Source: Micromonospora luteifusca (lineage in GTDB: Bacteria > Actinomycetota > Actinomycetes > Mycobacteriales > Micromonosporaceae). From it: a DNA stretch of 64,000 bases. The stretch spans positions 5,012,001-5,076,000 of the forward strand of contig NZ_JAFBBP010000001.1 of the NCBI RefSeq assembly GCF_016907275.1, written 5' to 3'. Position 1 is the stretch's first letter, and every line of letters starts with the position of its first letter. The translations under genes were made by a program, and so were the position numbers. Below, one piece after another: positions 7,004-14,779 of this stretch. The notes beneath the pieces were generated by a model. That model was not told where the DNA came from, searched no databases, and saw only the letters and a list, made by a program, of their open reading frames with translations.

Positions 7004-7633
7004 ATGTCCCCCTGTGCTGTTACTTTGCCGGCCGTGAATGATCAGCTGACGTGGATCGACCGGATCATCGACGTGACCGGATGGCACCAGGAGCCCGCGG
7101 ACGGTGCTGGCTGGGAGCAGGTGGAATCAGCGCTGGGCGTGGTGCTGCCTTCGGACTTCAAGGAGCTGTGTCGACGGTTTGTGCCGGGGGCGTTCTACGC
7201 GTACCTGGACCTTCTGCGGCCGACGGACGACCACGCGCAGCCGCTGCTTCGGACGTGGGCCTCTCTTCGGCAGTGGGCAGCCGGGCATGAGTCCGCGCGG
7301 CTGTGGGCCCCCTACGAGATGTACGAGCCTGACAAGGGGTCGGGGCTGATCCAGTGGGGCAGCGATCAGACCGAAGGGGAGTACTACTGGCTAGCGGACC
7401 GCTCAGTGGAGCCCGACCGGTGGCAGGTGGTCGCGCGGCGGGAAGCCGACCCGTGGCATCAGCTCAATATTTCGACTGCCGAGTTCGTCTACCGGGTGAT
7501 CGCGGATCCGGAGTTCAAGCCGTTCACGGTGGCCGATCCACCGCGGCGACCGTTCTACCTGCCGCACTGGGGGCCGTTCCCCATGAGCGCCGACGACTGG
7601 GACGCTCTCACCGACCCGAACCGCAAGAGCTGA
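7004..7633 (+). CDS. SUKH-1 (SMI1/KNR4) family protein, copy 2
   Basis: A 209-residue paralogue of the protein at 2275-2916, with the same landmarks: GWEQVESALGVVLPSDFKEL, DLLRPTDDH, KGSGLIQWG, YWLADRSVEPDRW, TAEFVYRVIADPE. The N-terminal 15 codons are nearly identical in DNA, whereas the middle differs considerably. It is probably a cytoplasmic immunity-type protein, with no partner toxin visible. As in copy 1, the exact start is uncertain because the purine-rich GAGG is only two bases from the ATG; the in-frame GTG at 7034 is an alternative. Confidence 0.8.
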   Translation: MSPCAVTLPAVNDQLTWIDRIIDVTGWHQEPADGAGWEQVESALGVVLPSDFKELCRRFVPGAFYAYLDLLRPTDDHAQPLLRTWASLRQWAAGHESARLWAPYEMYEPDKGSGLIQWGSDQTEGEYYWLADRSVEPDRWQVVARREADPWHQLNISTAEFVYRVIADPEFKPFTVADPPRRPFYLPHWGPFPMSADDWDALTDPNRKS

Positions 7634-7957
7634 ACTACGTCCGGGGGACCGCTGCCGTGACCTTCCTCTTCTCGCACCTGGCCTGCCAGCAGCGTTGGAA
7701 GTTGCATGGCCCGATCGGTGTGCCATAGCAGGTGGTAGTGCGATGTCGGTTTCGTTCCGGGCGTTGCCGGCGGCTCTAGGTTTCACTTCAACGTCTGCAC
7801 CCCGCTGGGCAACTAATGGGTGACAACGGACGCGGGCAACGCCGTGCGTCGGCGGACGTCAGTGGACCACTCCGACTGTCAGCCTTGGTGTCGGCGCAGC
7901 TCGTCGCGGGCTGGTCGTTCCTTCGGGACGACGAACCGGTGCCGGTATTCTCTGGCA
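7634..7957. other. No feature recognised
   Basis: A 324-base gap after SUKH copy 2. Open frames are short and motif-free. It may hold the promoter of the gene at 7958. Confidence 0.5.
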
Positions 7958-8353
7958 GTGCATGGAGAGTTTCGCCTGTGGCAGATGATTGGCCGAATTG
8001 GGCATGCAGCGGATGTGGCTGTCGCGGTTGAAGCAGCAGACCGTGACGAGGTAGACGTCTCCCCGGATGCCTTTGCCTGGTTGCGAGATTCCTATGGGCC
8101 GCGAGCGGTGATCGATCGACCGGTCAACGATCGGTTGGTGGCTGAGGCGGTTGAGGGCGTGCGGTATGCGCTCGCCCGCTTGGGGGGACCCGGTGGCTAC
8201 AAGGTCACGGTGACGAAGATTGTAGATTCGCCCGTGGACACCGCCGACGGTGATGTGAAGTTCGCGGCTGCCCACGCGGTATGCCTCGCGTTGGGTATGA
8301 GGCTGGAACCACCACCGCGTCTTACGACGAACGGCGCCGTCTTTCCGTCATAG
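7958..8353 (+). CDS. Hypothetical protein
   Basis: An approximately 131-residue soluble protein, mixed alpha/beta, with the segments SPDAFAWLRDSYGPRAVIDRP and GGYKVTVTKIVDSPVDTADGDVK. I do not recognise the family. The GTG at 7958 is used; the ATG at 7985 is an alternative because a purine-rich stretch lies upstream of it. The frame stays open further upstream, but that part is Arg/Ser-rich and looks non-coding. Confidence 0.5.
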   Translation: MHGEFRLWQMIGRIGHAADVAVAVEAADRDEVDVSPDAFAWLRDSYGPRAVIDRPVNDRLVAEAVEGVRYALARLGGPGGYKVTVTKIVDSPVDTADGDVKFAAAHAVCLALGMRLEPPPRLTTNGAVFPS

Positions 8354-8507
8354 CTCGGACTCTGCGGGGTGCGCCCAATCAGCGCCGTAGGACGGGTGAC
8401 TGCCAACGTGGCAGTATGCCGGGCCGGCGTGGTGGGTTTGGACAGATGATGTAAGGCCCTCACCAATATCAGAATCTCCTCGTCACCAACGTCCGTCGTC
8501 GGTACAG

Positions 8508-9062
8508 CTAGATCTCCAGCCGTAGTCCGGCCCATCGGTGGAGCCATCCCTTGACCTCCACGCGGCGCTGTACTGTCGCACGGCCCGCTGCGTTGTTCAT
8601 GGCTGGAGATGGGCGGACGACCATTCCCACAAGGTCAGTCAAACCGTGGCAGGACACCAGGCGAACAGAGTCGTCGTGCAGAGTCACCGCGACGCACGTC
8701 GCCGTTTCGGGCCAGCGCGATATCGCGTCCAGGGTGGATGTGTAGGACTCATCGCCATTGCGCAGATGCATCCGTGCTTGATTACGAATCTCCCACGGCA
8801 CCTCGGGCAGGGCCACCGTGGCTTGGGCCTCGGCGCGGGCGTCCTCCCGCGGGTCCAGCTTTTCCGGGTCGAAGTAGGCGACATCCACGTCGCGCTCCGG
8901 CGAGACCGGGAGGCCGCTGATCGCGTCCCAGACGCGGTTGCGTACGAAGCCGGCACCGATCCACCAGTCCGGTAATCCAAGGTTGGCCGCAGCCCGAAGG
9001 ATCCTCATTGCTCCCGGGTCTGACTCGATCACGCCCACAACGTCCTGCGCACTCATGACCAT
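8508..9062 (-). CDS. Nucleotidyltransferase family protein (DUF925 type)
   Basis: A 184-residue protein with the nucleotidyltransferase-fold signature of the DUF925 family: WWIGAGFVRNRVWDAISG (residues about 33-50), the metal-site pattern ERDVDVAYFDPEK, and YTSTLDAISRWPETATCVAV. Such proteins are usually annotated only by fold. It stands alone, convergent with the gene at 7958. A second Met two codons in (9056) is an alternative start. Confidence 0.8.
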   Translation of the reverse strand: MVMSAQDVVGVIESDPGAMRILRAAANLGLPDWWIGAGFVRNRVWDAISGLPVSPERDVDVAYFDPEKLDPREDARAEAQATVALPEVPWEIRNQARMHLRNGDESYTSTLDAISRWPETATCVAVTLHDDSVRLVSCHGLTDLVGMVVRPSPAMNNAAGRATVQRRVEVKGWLHRWAGLRLEI

Positions 9063-9192
9063 TAAAGGGACCCTAGACCAGCAGATGTGTACACCGCTTG
9101 CGAGGCGAGGGGTGAGAGCAGAGCGAAGTCGCGATTGCGTCAGGGCCGGCCGCCGCCGCTGCGCGCGGGGCTTCGATCGGGATTCGTGGGCG

Positions 9193-10428
9193 TTACCGCA
9201 GTTGGTCGCGGCGGCGGGTCAGGTTGGCGGTCTGGGCGGTGTTGCCGGCCAGCTCGATGGCTTTGTCGTAGGCCGCGCGCGACTGCTGACTTTGGCCCAG
9301 CCGGCGCAGCAGGTCGGCGCGGGTCGCGTGGTAGGCGTGATAGCCGGCCAGCTCGTCCTCAAGACGGTCGACCGCCGCGAGCGCCACCTCTGGTCCGTCG
9401 AGCTCGGCGACCGCGATGGCCCGGTTGAGGGCGACGATCGGCGAGGAGTCGAGGTGGACGAGTTGGTCGTAGAGGGCGACGACCTGCGACCAGTCGGTGT
9501 CGCGAATGTCGCGGGCGGAGGTGTGCACGGCGTTGATCGCGGCGAGGATCTGGTAGCGGCCCGGAGCCACCCCGGCGGCGGCAGCGACGAGGCGCTCGCG
9601 CACGAGCTGGTGACCCTCGGCGATCAGCGCCTTGTCCCAAGCCCCACGGTCCTGCTCGTCGAGGGTGACCAGTTCGCCGCTGACCGAAACCCGAGCGGTG
9701 CGGCGAGCTTCGGTGAGCAGCATCAGCGCCAGCAGCCCGGTTACCTCACCGTCGTCCGGCAGCAGAGCACGGATCAGGCGGGTGAGCCGGATCGCCTCGG
9801 TGGTCAGGTCGTGACGTACGGGATCGGTGTCGGGGCCGGTCGCCAGGTAGCCCTCGTTGAAGACCAGATACAGCACTGCGAGTACGCCGGAGACGCGTGC
9901 CGGGAGATCCTCGGCGGCCGGCACACGGTAGGGGATCCGTGCCGCCTTGATCTTGGCTTTCGCCCGGGTTATCCGCTGCTCCAAGGTGGTCTCCCGCACC
10001 AGGAAGGCGCGGGCGATCTCGGGCATGGTCAGCCCGCCGAGCATGCGCAGCGTCAGCGCCACGCGGGCTTCCATCGCCAGCGCCGGGTGACAGCAGGTGA
10101 AGATCAGCCGTAGCCGGTCGTCGTCGATGACGCCGAGAGGCTCGGGTGGGGTGTTGTCGTACACCATCTGAGCCTCCTTGTGCTTGTCGTCGCGCTTGTT
10201 CTCGCGCCGGATCCGGTCGATGGCCTTGCGAACGGCGGTGGTGGTCAGCCAGGCGCCGGGGTTGGGAGGTACGCCGTCGACCGGCCACCGCTCCACGGCG
10301 GTCGCGAACGCCTCTGCGGCTGCCTCCTCGGCGATGTCGAGGTCACCGAAACGCCGGGTCAGCGAGGCGACCACACGGGCCCACTCGTCCTGGTGGGCCC
10401 GGGTGACTGCCTCCTTGACGTCGCTCAT
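9193..10428 (-). CDS. ECF sigma factor, ECF42-like (module 1)
   Basis: The 411-residue protein is about twice the length of a minimal ECF sigma. It has sigma region 2 (about 15-85, with GVPPNPGAWLTTTAVRKAIDRI), region 4 (about 120-165, with GGLTMPEIARAFLVRETTLEQRITRAKAKI), then a DUF6596 domain (VLAVLYLVFNEGY) and a C-terminal helical-repeat-like region. This layout, plus a YCII gene directly upstream, fits the ECF42 group, which uses no classical anti-sigma factor. Its ATG overlaps the YCII stop by four bases (ATGA). The order in transcription is reductase, YCII, sigma. Confidence 0.92.
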   Translation of the reverse strand: MSDVKEAVTRAHQDEWARVVASLTRRFGDLDIAEEAAAEAFATAVERWPVDGVPPNPGAWLTTTAVRKAIDRIRRENKRDDKHKEAQMVYDNTPPEPLGVIDDDRLRLIFTCCHPALAMEARVALTLRMLGGLTMPEIARAFLVRETTLEQRITRAKAKIKAARIPYRVPAAEDLPARVSGVLAVLYLVFNEGYLATGPDTDPVRHDLTTEAIRLTRLIRALLPDDGEVTGLLALMLLTEARRTARVSVSGELVTLDEQDRGAWDKALIAEGHQLVRERLVAAAAGVAPGRYQILAAINAVHTSARDIRDTDWSQVVALYDQLVHLDSSPIVALNRAIAVAELDGPEVALAAVDRLEDELAGYHAYHATRADLLRRLGQSQQSRAAYDKAIELAGNTAQTANLTRRRDQLR

Positions 10429-10748
10429 TGGAACGGCCGCACCTCGATCTTCCGATCGCAGACCTTCGACGCCTCGGCGGCGAGCTTGAGCGCCACATCG
10501 AGATCGGGGACCTCCCACACCCAGACGCCGGCGAGGTACTCCTTCGACTCCACGAAAGGCCCGTCGCTGAACACCGTCTGCTCGCCCCGGTTGTCGATGA
10601 CCGTGGCCGCGTCGGTGCCCGCGAGTCCGCCCGCGAAGACCCAGTAGCCCTCGGCGATCAGTCGTTCGTTGAACGCGCTGATGGCAGGCCGCCTGTCCGT
10701 GCTGCCGGGACTGCTCTCGTCATCGATCACGGAAACCAGGTACTGCAT
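10425..10748 (-). CDS. YCII/DGPF family protein (module 1)
   Basis: A 107-residue ferredoxin-like YCII-fold protein: MQYLVSVIDD at the start, then VFSDGPFVESKEYLAGVWVWEV, which holds the DGPF motif naming the family, and EVRPF at the end. DGPF proteins are the regular genomic partners of ECF42 sigma factors; their biochemical role is not settled. The ATG at 10748 is chosen over an upstream TTG because the fold begins there. The stop overlaps the sigma start. Confidence 0.9.
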   Translation of the reverse strand: MQYLVSVIDDESSPGSTDRRPAISAFNERLIAEGYWVFAGGLAGTDAATVIDNRGEQTVFSDGPFVESKEYLAGVWVWEVPDLDVALKLAAEASKVCDRKIEVRPFQ

Positions 10749-10799
10749 CTGAAGATCATCTCCTGTTGGCAAGAAGGCGTGGTTCGGTGGTCAGGGACT

Positions 10800-11408
10800 T
10801 CAGGCCGTTGCATACCGCGGGCGCCCGGCGGGCCGGAAGACCTGGGTCGTTACGCCCTTCGAGTCGACCCGCGATTCGACCAGGTTGAACGCCAGATCCG
10901 GACCGGTCTCCGGGAACAGTCTCGCGCCCTGGCCGAGGATCACCGGGATCACGATCAGAGTCATCTCGTCGACCAGATCGTTCTCCAGCAGCCACCGGGT
11001 CAGGGAGCCACTGCCGTGCACCTGCAGCTCACCCCCGGGCTTGGCCTTCAGCTCACGGACGGCCGCCGCGAGATCGCCGCCGAGAACGGTCGTTTCCTCC
11101 CAACGCGGCGCGGTGAGCGTGGTCGAGGCAACGTACTTGGGGGCCTCGACCAAGGCCACGCCGATGGGATGTGCGCGCATCTGGTCAATTGATCCCCAGG
11201 AGCCGGCGAACAACTCGAAGGTCCGCCGGCCGAACAGGAACGCGTCGGCGCGCTGGTAGGTCTGCGTGATGAACGTCCTGGTCTCGTCGTCACCCGCTCC
11301 CCGGGCCCAACCGCCGCGCTCGAATCCGTTCCTGCGGTCATCCGACGCGGCGCCGTTTCCCTGCATCACTCCATCGAGGGTGACCTGGGTCATGGTCGTC
11401 AGTTTCAT
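10800..11408 (-). CDS. Dihydrofolate reductase family protein (RibD C-terminal domain)
   Basis: The 202-residue protein has the RibD/DHFR-like fold: MKLTTMTQVTLDGVMQGNG at the start, FLFGRRTFELFAGSW in the middle, LQVHGSGSLTRWLLENDLVDEM, and VIPVILGQGARLF near the end. It is probably an NADPH-dependent reductase of unknown substrate. It is the first gene of module 1, 51 bases upstream of the YCII gene and downstream of the module promoter at 11461-11488. Genes of this family are frequent companions of YCII/ECF pairs. The ATG is set by the fold start; the open frame upstream is non-coding in character. Confidence 0.88.
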   Translation of the reverse strand: MKLTTMTQVTLDGVMQGNGAASDDRRNGFERGGWARGAGDDETRTFITQTYQRADAFLFGRRTFELFAGSWGSIDQMRAHPIGVALVEAPKYVASTTLTAPRWEETTVLGGDLAAAVRELKAKPGGELQVHGSGSLTRWLLENDLVDEMTLIVIPVILGQGARLFPETGPDLAFNLVESRVDSKGVTTQVFRPAGRPRYATA

Positions 11409-11460
11409 GATCGCGGTTTCTTTGCCTTGGCGCCGCCTCTTGTGGGTGGCCTCACCGCTG

Positions 11461-11488
11461 CTACGAACACCACCGCCCCGATCCGACA
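11461..11488 (-). promoter_or_regulatory. ECF42-type promoter of module 1
   Basis: On the minus strand TGTCGG (11488-11483), 16 bases, then TCGTAG (11466-11461), 53 bases upstream of the reductase ATG. The same pattern precedes the other three modules, which makes sigma autoregulation the simplest reading. Confidence 0.6.
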
Positions 11489-11699
11489 CCTTCTTCCGGA
11501 CTTCTTTGGAGGAATTTCCGGGACGCCGGTCGTCATCGCTCCGACAGCACGACAGCGTCGCACCGACTGCGCTCCGCCTCCTCAAGCACGCCCAGTGCGG
11601 ACAAGCTCCTGGACCAGATCGACCGATCACGAAGATCCTGAGTAGTCGTCCGCACCTGCCGCTGATCGCGCGACTCGCACCGCGTTCGGCTCGGTAGTC

Positions 11700-11860
11700 C
11701 GGGCACGCGGCGAAGTGGCATCTCGGTCCACCGCCTGCTTCGCTTCGACCAGGCTCGTGCCAGTCTGCTTGCGGTAGGCGCGAGCAGCCTCATCCGTCCG
11801 TCCGCTCTCCGGGAAGCAGGGGCGGAAGTCCAGCAGACCGTCACCCGAACAGCCGAGGCG
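11700..11860 (-). pseudogene. Fragment resembling ribosomal L7/L12 C-terminal-like domain
   Basis: In one minus-strand frame the sequence reads GRTDEAARAYRKQTGTSLVEAKQAVDR, resembling the L7/L12-type motif (K.YR..TG..L.EAK.AVD) found in many small actinobacterial proteins. There is no credible start and the flanks lose similarity, so it looks like a relic. The remainder of 11409-11869 holds only the module 1 promoter. Confidence 0.35.
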
Positions 11861-11869
11861 TTCACAACG

Positions 11870-12220
11870 TCAGATTCTGTCAAGAGTGACGCAGTAAATC
11901 TGGCCGCGACTCTTCAGCCATGCACCGTCGGCGGCACAGTCCGACACATCGCGCGTGGCCCGGGTGATCTCAGCATCGTGGACAGTTTCGCAGTCGACCA
12001 CCGCCGCCCGACCGCCCACCTCGCGGAGTCCGCCAGTCGCGACGACGCTCGTGTCGTCACCCACCTGGAAGCAGGTGCCGACGTGGAACGGACCGGAATC
12101 CTGGTACCCGTGACGGACGCCTAAGGACACGACCACCCCGACCACCACCACCGCAGCCGCCACGACCGACCATGCGATCCGGCGTCTGCGGGGCTTGTCG
12201 CCCCCCGTGTCGTCAGCCAT
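11870..12220 (-). CDS. Membrane-anchored hypothetical protein
   Basis: A 116-residue protein: basic N-terminus (GDKPRRRR), one membrane anchor (about 16-37, rich in Val/Ala) and an extracytoplasmic domain with four Cys, including VGTCFQVGDD and VVDCETVHDAEI. The C...C..HDAE pattern recalls LppU/septum-associated-type domains of actinobacterial surface proteins, but the match is loose. The ATG at 12220 has GGGGGC just upstream; the ATG four codons earlier is possible. Confidence 0.6.
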   Translation of the reverse strand: MADDTGGDKPRRRRIAWSVVAAAVVVVGVVVSLGVRHGYQDSGPFHVGTCFQVGDDTSVVATGGLREVGGRAAVVDCETVHDAEITRATRDVSDCAADGAWLKSRGQIYCVTLDRI

Positions 12221-12295
12221 TGCCGCCCCCATCCGCAGCAGCGCCGAGACTAGAGCACGATGCTGGTTCTCCTGGCGGTCTGCTCTACTGATGGG

Positions 12296-12505
12296 ATGCG
12301 TGCCCGCCTACTTCTCTGCGTCGCCTTGCTGGTTGTCGGCGTGCTGACGGCAGGAGTTGGACTGATGGTCGCCATGGGATTTGCCGAGCAGCCTGGGCCC
12401 TTCAACGCGGCAATACTGGGCGCGATCGGCGCGGGTATCGCCTCGGCGGGATTCCGCCGTTGGCGGAAGTACCGCTCGTCGGGCTCGGCGCACAAGGCAG
12501 CGTGA
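12296..12505 (+). CDS. Small membrane protein
   Basis: A 69-residue protein with two hydrophobic helices (about 4-24 and 33-48) followed by a basic tail (RRWRKYRSSGS); no family recognised. The ATG at 12296 begins with basic residues before the first helix, as expected for a membrane protein. It is divergent from the gene at 11870. Confidence 0.5.
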   Translation: MRARLLLCVALLVVGVLTAGVGLMVAMGFAEQPGPFNAAILGAIGAGIASAGFRRWRKYRSSGSAHKAA

Positions 12506-12536
12506 AACGCCGGCAACCAGTCACCACTGCCGGGTG

Positions 12537-12974
12537 CTATGCCCAAGGCGGGTCGTATCGGCGCACGTACTCGCGGGCACGTGGGAGCGGATCACGCCAA
12601 TACTGGTGTGGCATGCGGTGGCAGTGCTCCGCACAGAACTCGGCGAGATCGACCGTGATCCTGACGCGCTGCAACGGGAGCCCCTCGAAGTCCGCGTTGA
12701 CGGCCAGCAACTGCGGTTCCGGATTCCAGCCTGAATGGTCGAACGCCCAACCATCCCAGACCGCGTAGACGTGGAAGACCGGTAGCTCGCCCCCCGGGCG
12801 CACCGCCGTCACCTCGATCGATCGTTCCAAGTACACATTTCGACAGGCCCAGGCGAGGATGTGACACGCACCGGCAGCGAAGAAGGCCTGGTCTGCCCGC
12901 TCCCACGCGATGCGCTGATCTGATCGCTCGATCGCTGTCCGACGAAAGGCTCCCGCTGCCTCTGCTGCCACCAC
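12537..12974 (-). CDS. Hypothetical protein
   Basis: A 145-residue soluble protein with an aromatic- and Cys-rich core, FFAAGACHILAWACR (about 31-45), then PVFHVYAVWDGWAFDHSGW and HCHRMPHQYW. It is well organised and not low-complexity, so probably real, but I do not know the family. It starts with GTG and is divergent from the gene at 13051. Confidence 0.55.
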   Translation of the reverse strand: MVAAEAAGAFRRTAIERSDQRIAWERADQAFFAAGACHILAWACRNVYLERSIEVTAVRPGGELPVFHVYAVWDGWAFDHSGWNPEPQLLAVNADFEGLPLQRVRITVDLAEFCAEHCHRMPHQYWRDPLPRAREYVRRYDPPWA

Positions 12975-13050
12975 GCCCAGGCTAATGCACGCACGATCCG
13001 AGGGCGGCAGACGCGAAACGGAGGTGCGGTCCTCGCAAAGGCTGCGGATG

Positions 13051-14043
13051 ATGACCGGTGTGACTGAGCAGGGCAGTGGGTTGGCGGAGCAGCGCCTCTA
13101 CGACGCCGCGGCGCGGTGGGACACTGACACCGGGTATGGCTTGACGGACGTTATCGATGCCGCCTGCCAGGCGCTGGTCGACGGTTTGGACTCGCCGGCT
13201 CTGTGTGAACTCGCCGGCGCTTCGGTGGGTGACTCGTCCTGGGACATCCGCGAACTCCTGGTCAAGTCGCTCCAGGAACTGAAGATCCCCTACCCGGGCA
13301 CTGTCCCTCCAGGCCTCGCCCTTGCGGCAGGCGGAGGCGTCGCCCGCCGCTCAGGAGTCGACTCTCTGCGTTTCGAAGTGGTGCCGGCGTCTGGCGATGC
13401 GGGCGGCGGATTCCAACTGCGGGTCTACGTCAACGGTACGGAGATGACCTCTGCCGCGGCGGGTCTCGGGATGGACCCGTATGCCGTCCTTGTTCCCACC
13501 AATCGTCTGGTGGCCACCTCCCAACCACGCACCGTCCCGATCGCCCGCTGTGAGTGCGGTGTGTACGGCTGCGGATCCACAGACGTCACCATCATGCGTG
13601 ACGGCGATCTGGTGCACTGGGACTGGTCGCTCGAGGTGCCCATGATGCGGGGCGTGTCCTTCGCGGCCGACGAGTACGACGTGGAAGTCGCACGGGTGGC
13701 CGCAGATCATTCGTGGGAGACGCCCGAGCGGCAAGCCGGACGACGTGTCCTGACAGACCTGGACCGCGAACGGCTGCTCACCTACGGCCTCCGACTTAGT
13801 TGGGCCGCCAACGACTATCGCAATCACAAGCTGTTCCAGGTCGCCCTTCAGATCGACGATGATTATCAGGTCTTCGTCACAACCCCGTGGCGTGGCCGTG
13901 GCCCCGAGGAGTTGGCGGGCGAAGTATGCGCCACCTTGGCGCTTCCGCCCAGCGCCTGGCGCGCCACCTGGCAGGCCATCATCCCCACGCTTACCCAACC
14001 GCCGAAGATCGCGGGACCGCGCTGGCGACCCGCACGGCTCTAG
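13051..14043 (+). CDS. Hypothetical protein with Cys-rich C.CGVYGCG motif
   Basis: About 330 residues. The N-terminal third is helical (LVDGLDSPALCELAGAS, then SWDIRELLVKSLQEL), and the C-terminal two thirds are mixed alpha/beta. The middle contains CECGVYGCGSTDVTI (about 162-176), a possible metal site, and WRGRGPEELAG follows later. I recognise similar unnamed proteins in actinobacteria, sometimes near immunity-type genes, but no function. The start could be the ATG at 13048 or 13051; the ATG at 12985 would add an Arg-rich leader. Confidence 0.6.
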   Translation: MTGVTEQGSGLAEQRLYDAAARWDTDTGYGLTDVIDAACQALVDGLDSPALCELAGASVGDSSWDIRELLVKSLQELKIPYPGTVPPGLALAAGGGVARRSGVDSLRFEVVPASGDAGGGFQLRVYVNGTEMTSAAAGLGMDPYAVLVPTNRLVATSQPRTVPIARCECGVYGCGSTDVTIMRDGDLVHWDWSLEVPMMRGVSFAADEYDVEVARVAADHSWETPERQAGRRVLTDLDRERLLTYGLRLSWAANDYRNHKLFQVALQIDDDYQVFVTTPWRGRGPEELAGEVCATLALPPSAWRATWQAIIPTLTQPPKIAGPRWRPARL

Positions 14044-14059
14044 CAACAACAGGTTGCGG

Positions 14060-14734
14060 TCAGTGTGTGTGGGTCTCCCAGGCCGGCTCCTGCGGCTCGT
14101 CGTTGTGCACGACGAAGTCGACGTGTTCGGTCGGGCGGACGGTCGAGAAGTAGAGCTGTTGGGAGGGGATGTAACGCTCGCGCCAGCGCCGTTCGACTTC
14201 GACCTGAGATGACACCCGGCGCTCTCGGATGACGGCACGATCCATGGTCTTCTCGAGCGCGGTCGACACGAAGATGCGCAGGTCCCACCGATCAATCAGT
14301 TCGGGGCGCATGAGGAAGACGCCGTCGAAGAGCAGCACGGTGCTGGCGGTGGCGGTCCTGACCGGCGGGGACAACGCGGTATCGGTTGTGTGGTCGTAGA
14401 CCGCGTGCTGGAAGCGCAGATCTCCGCCCGGGCCGAGTGGGTCGAGCAGAACCCGGTTCAGCGCATTGCGGTCGTGGGCGTCGAAGTAGCAGCTTTCGGC
14501 CGAGTACATGCCGCGCGGATAGCGCTGTGCCCGAGGAAAGAGGAAGTCGTCGATCGTCGCGCGGATGACGTCGCGGCCCTGGGTGCGCAGAACGACGGCC
14601 AGTTCGTCGGCGAGCGTGGTCTTGCCTGCGGCGGGCGGTCCGTCGATGGCAACCCGCGTCGGGTGGGTGGCTGTGACGGACCCGACCGCCTCCGCCAGGT
14701 GGTCGAGCAACTCGTCGCGGGTGCCTCGGTCCAT
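14060..14734 (-). CDS. Uridine kinase-like P-loop kinase
   Basis: The 224-residue protein has a Walker A motif GPPAAGKTT (32-40). It also has DDFLFPR, a substrate-region pattern shared by uridine and pantothenate kinase-like enzymes, LLFDGVFL (Walker B-like) and a C-terminal RY...QQLYF stretch. This is a cytoplasmic nucleoside-kinase-type phosphotransferase; the exact substrate is not deducible. It is convergent with the 13051 gene. Confidence 0.85.
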   Translation of the reverse strand: MDRGTRDELLDHLAEAVGSVTATHPTRVAIDGPPAAGKTTLADELAVVLRTQGRDVIRATIDDFLFPRAQRYPRGMYSAESCYFDAHDRNALNRVLLDPLGPGGDLRFQHAVYDHTTDTALSPPVRTATASTVLLFDGVFLMRPELIDRWDLRIFVSTALEKTMDRAVIRERRVSSQVEVERRWRERYIPSQQLYFSTVRPTEHVDFVVHNDEPQEPAWETHTH

Positions 14735-14779
14735 GTCCTGCCCGTCCTCATCTCGCGAGGGCCACCGGTCGAGTCGACC

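Larger units (their letters stand above)
6848..7633. repeat. Long duplicated segment, right copy
   Basis: Diverged copy of 2119-2916: tRNA 3' end, terminator-like hairpin (6909-6943) and the second SUKH gene. Similarity begins abruptly at the anticodon-loop position. Confidence 0.8.
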
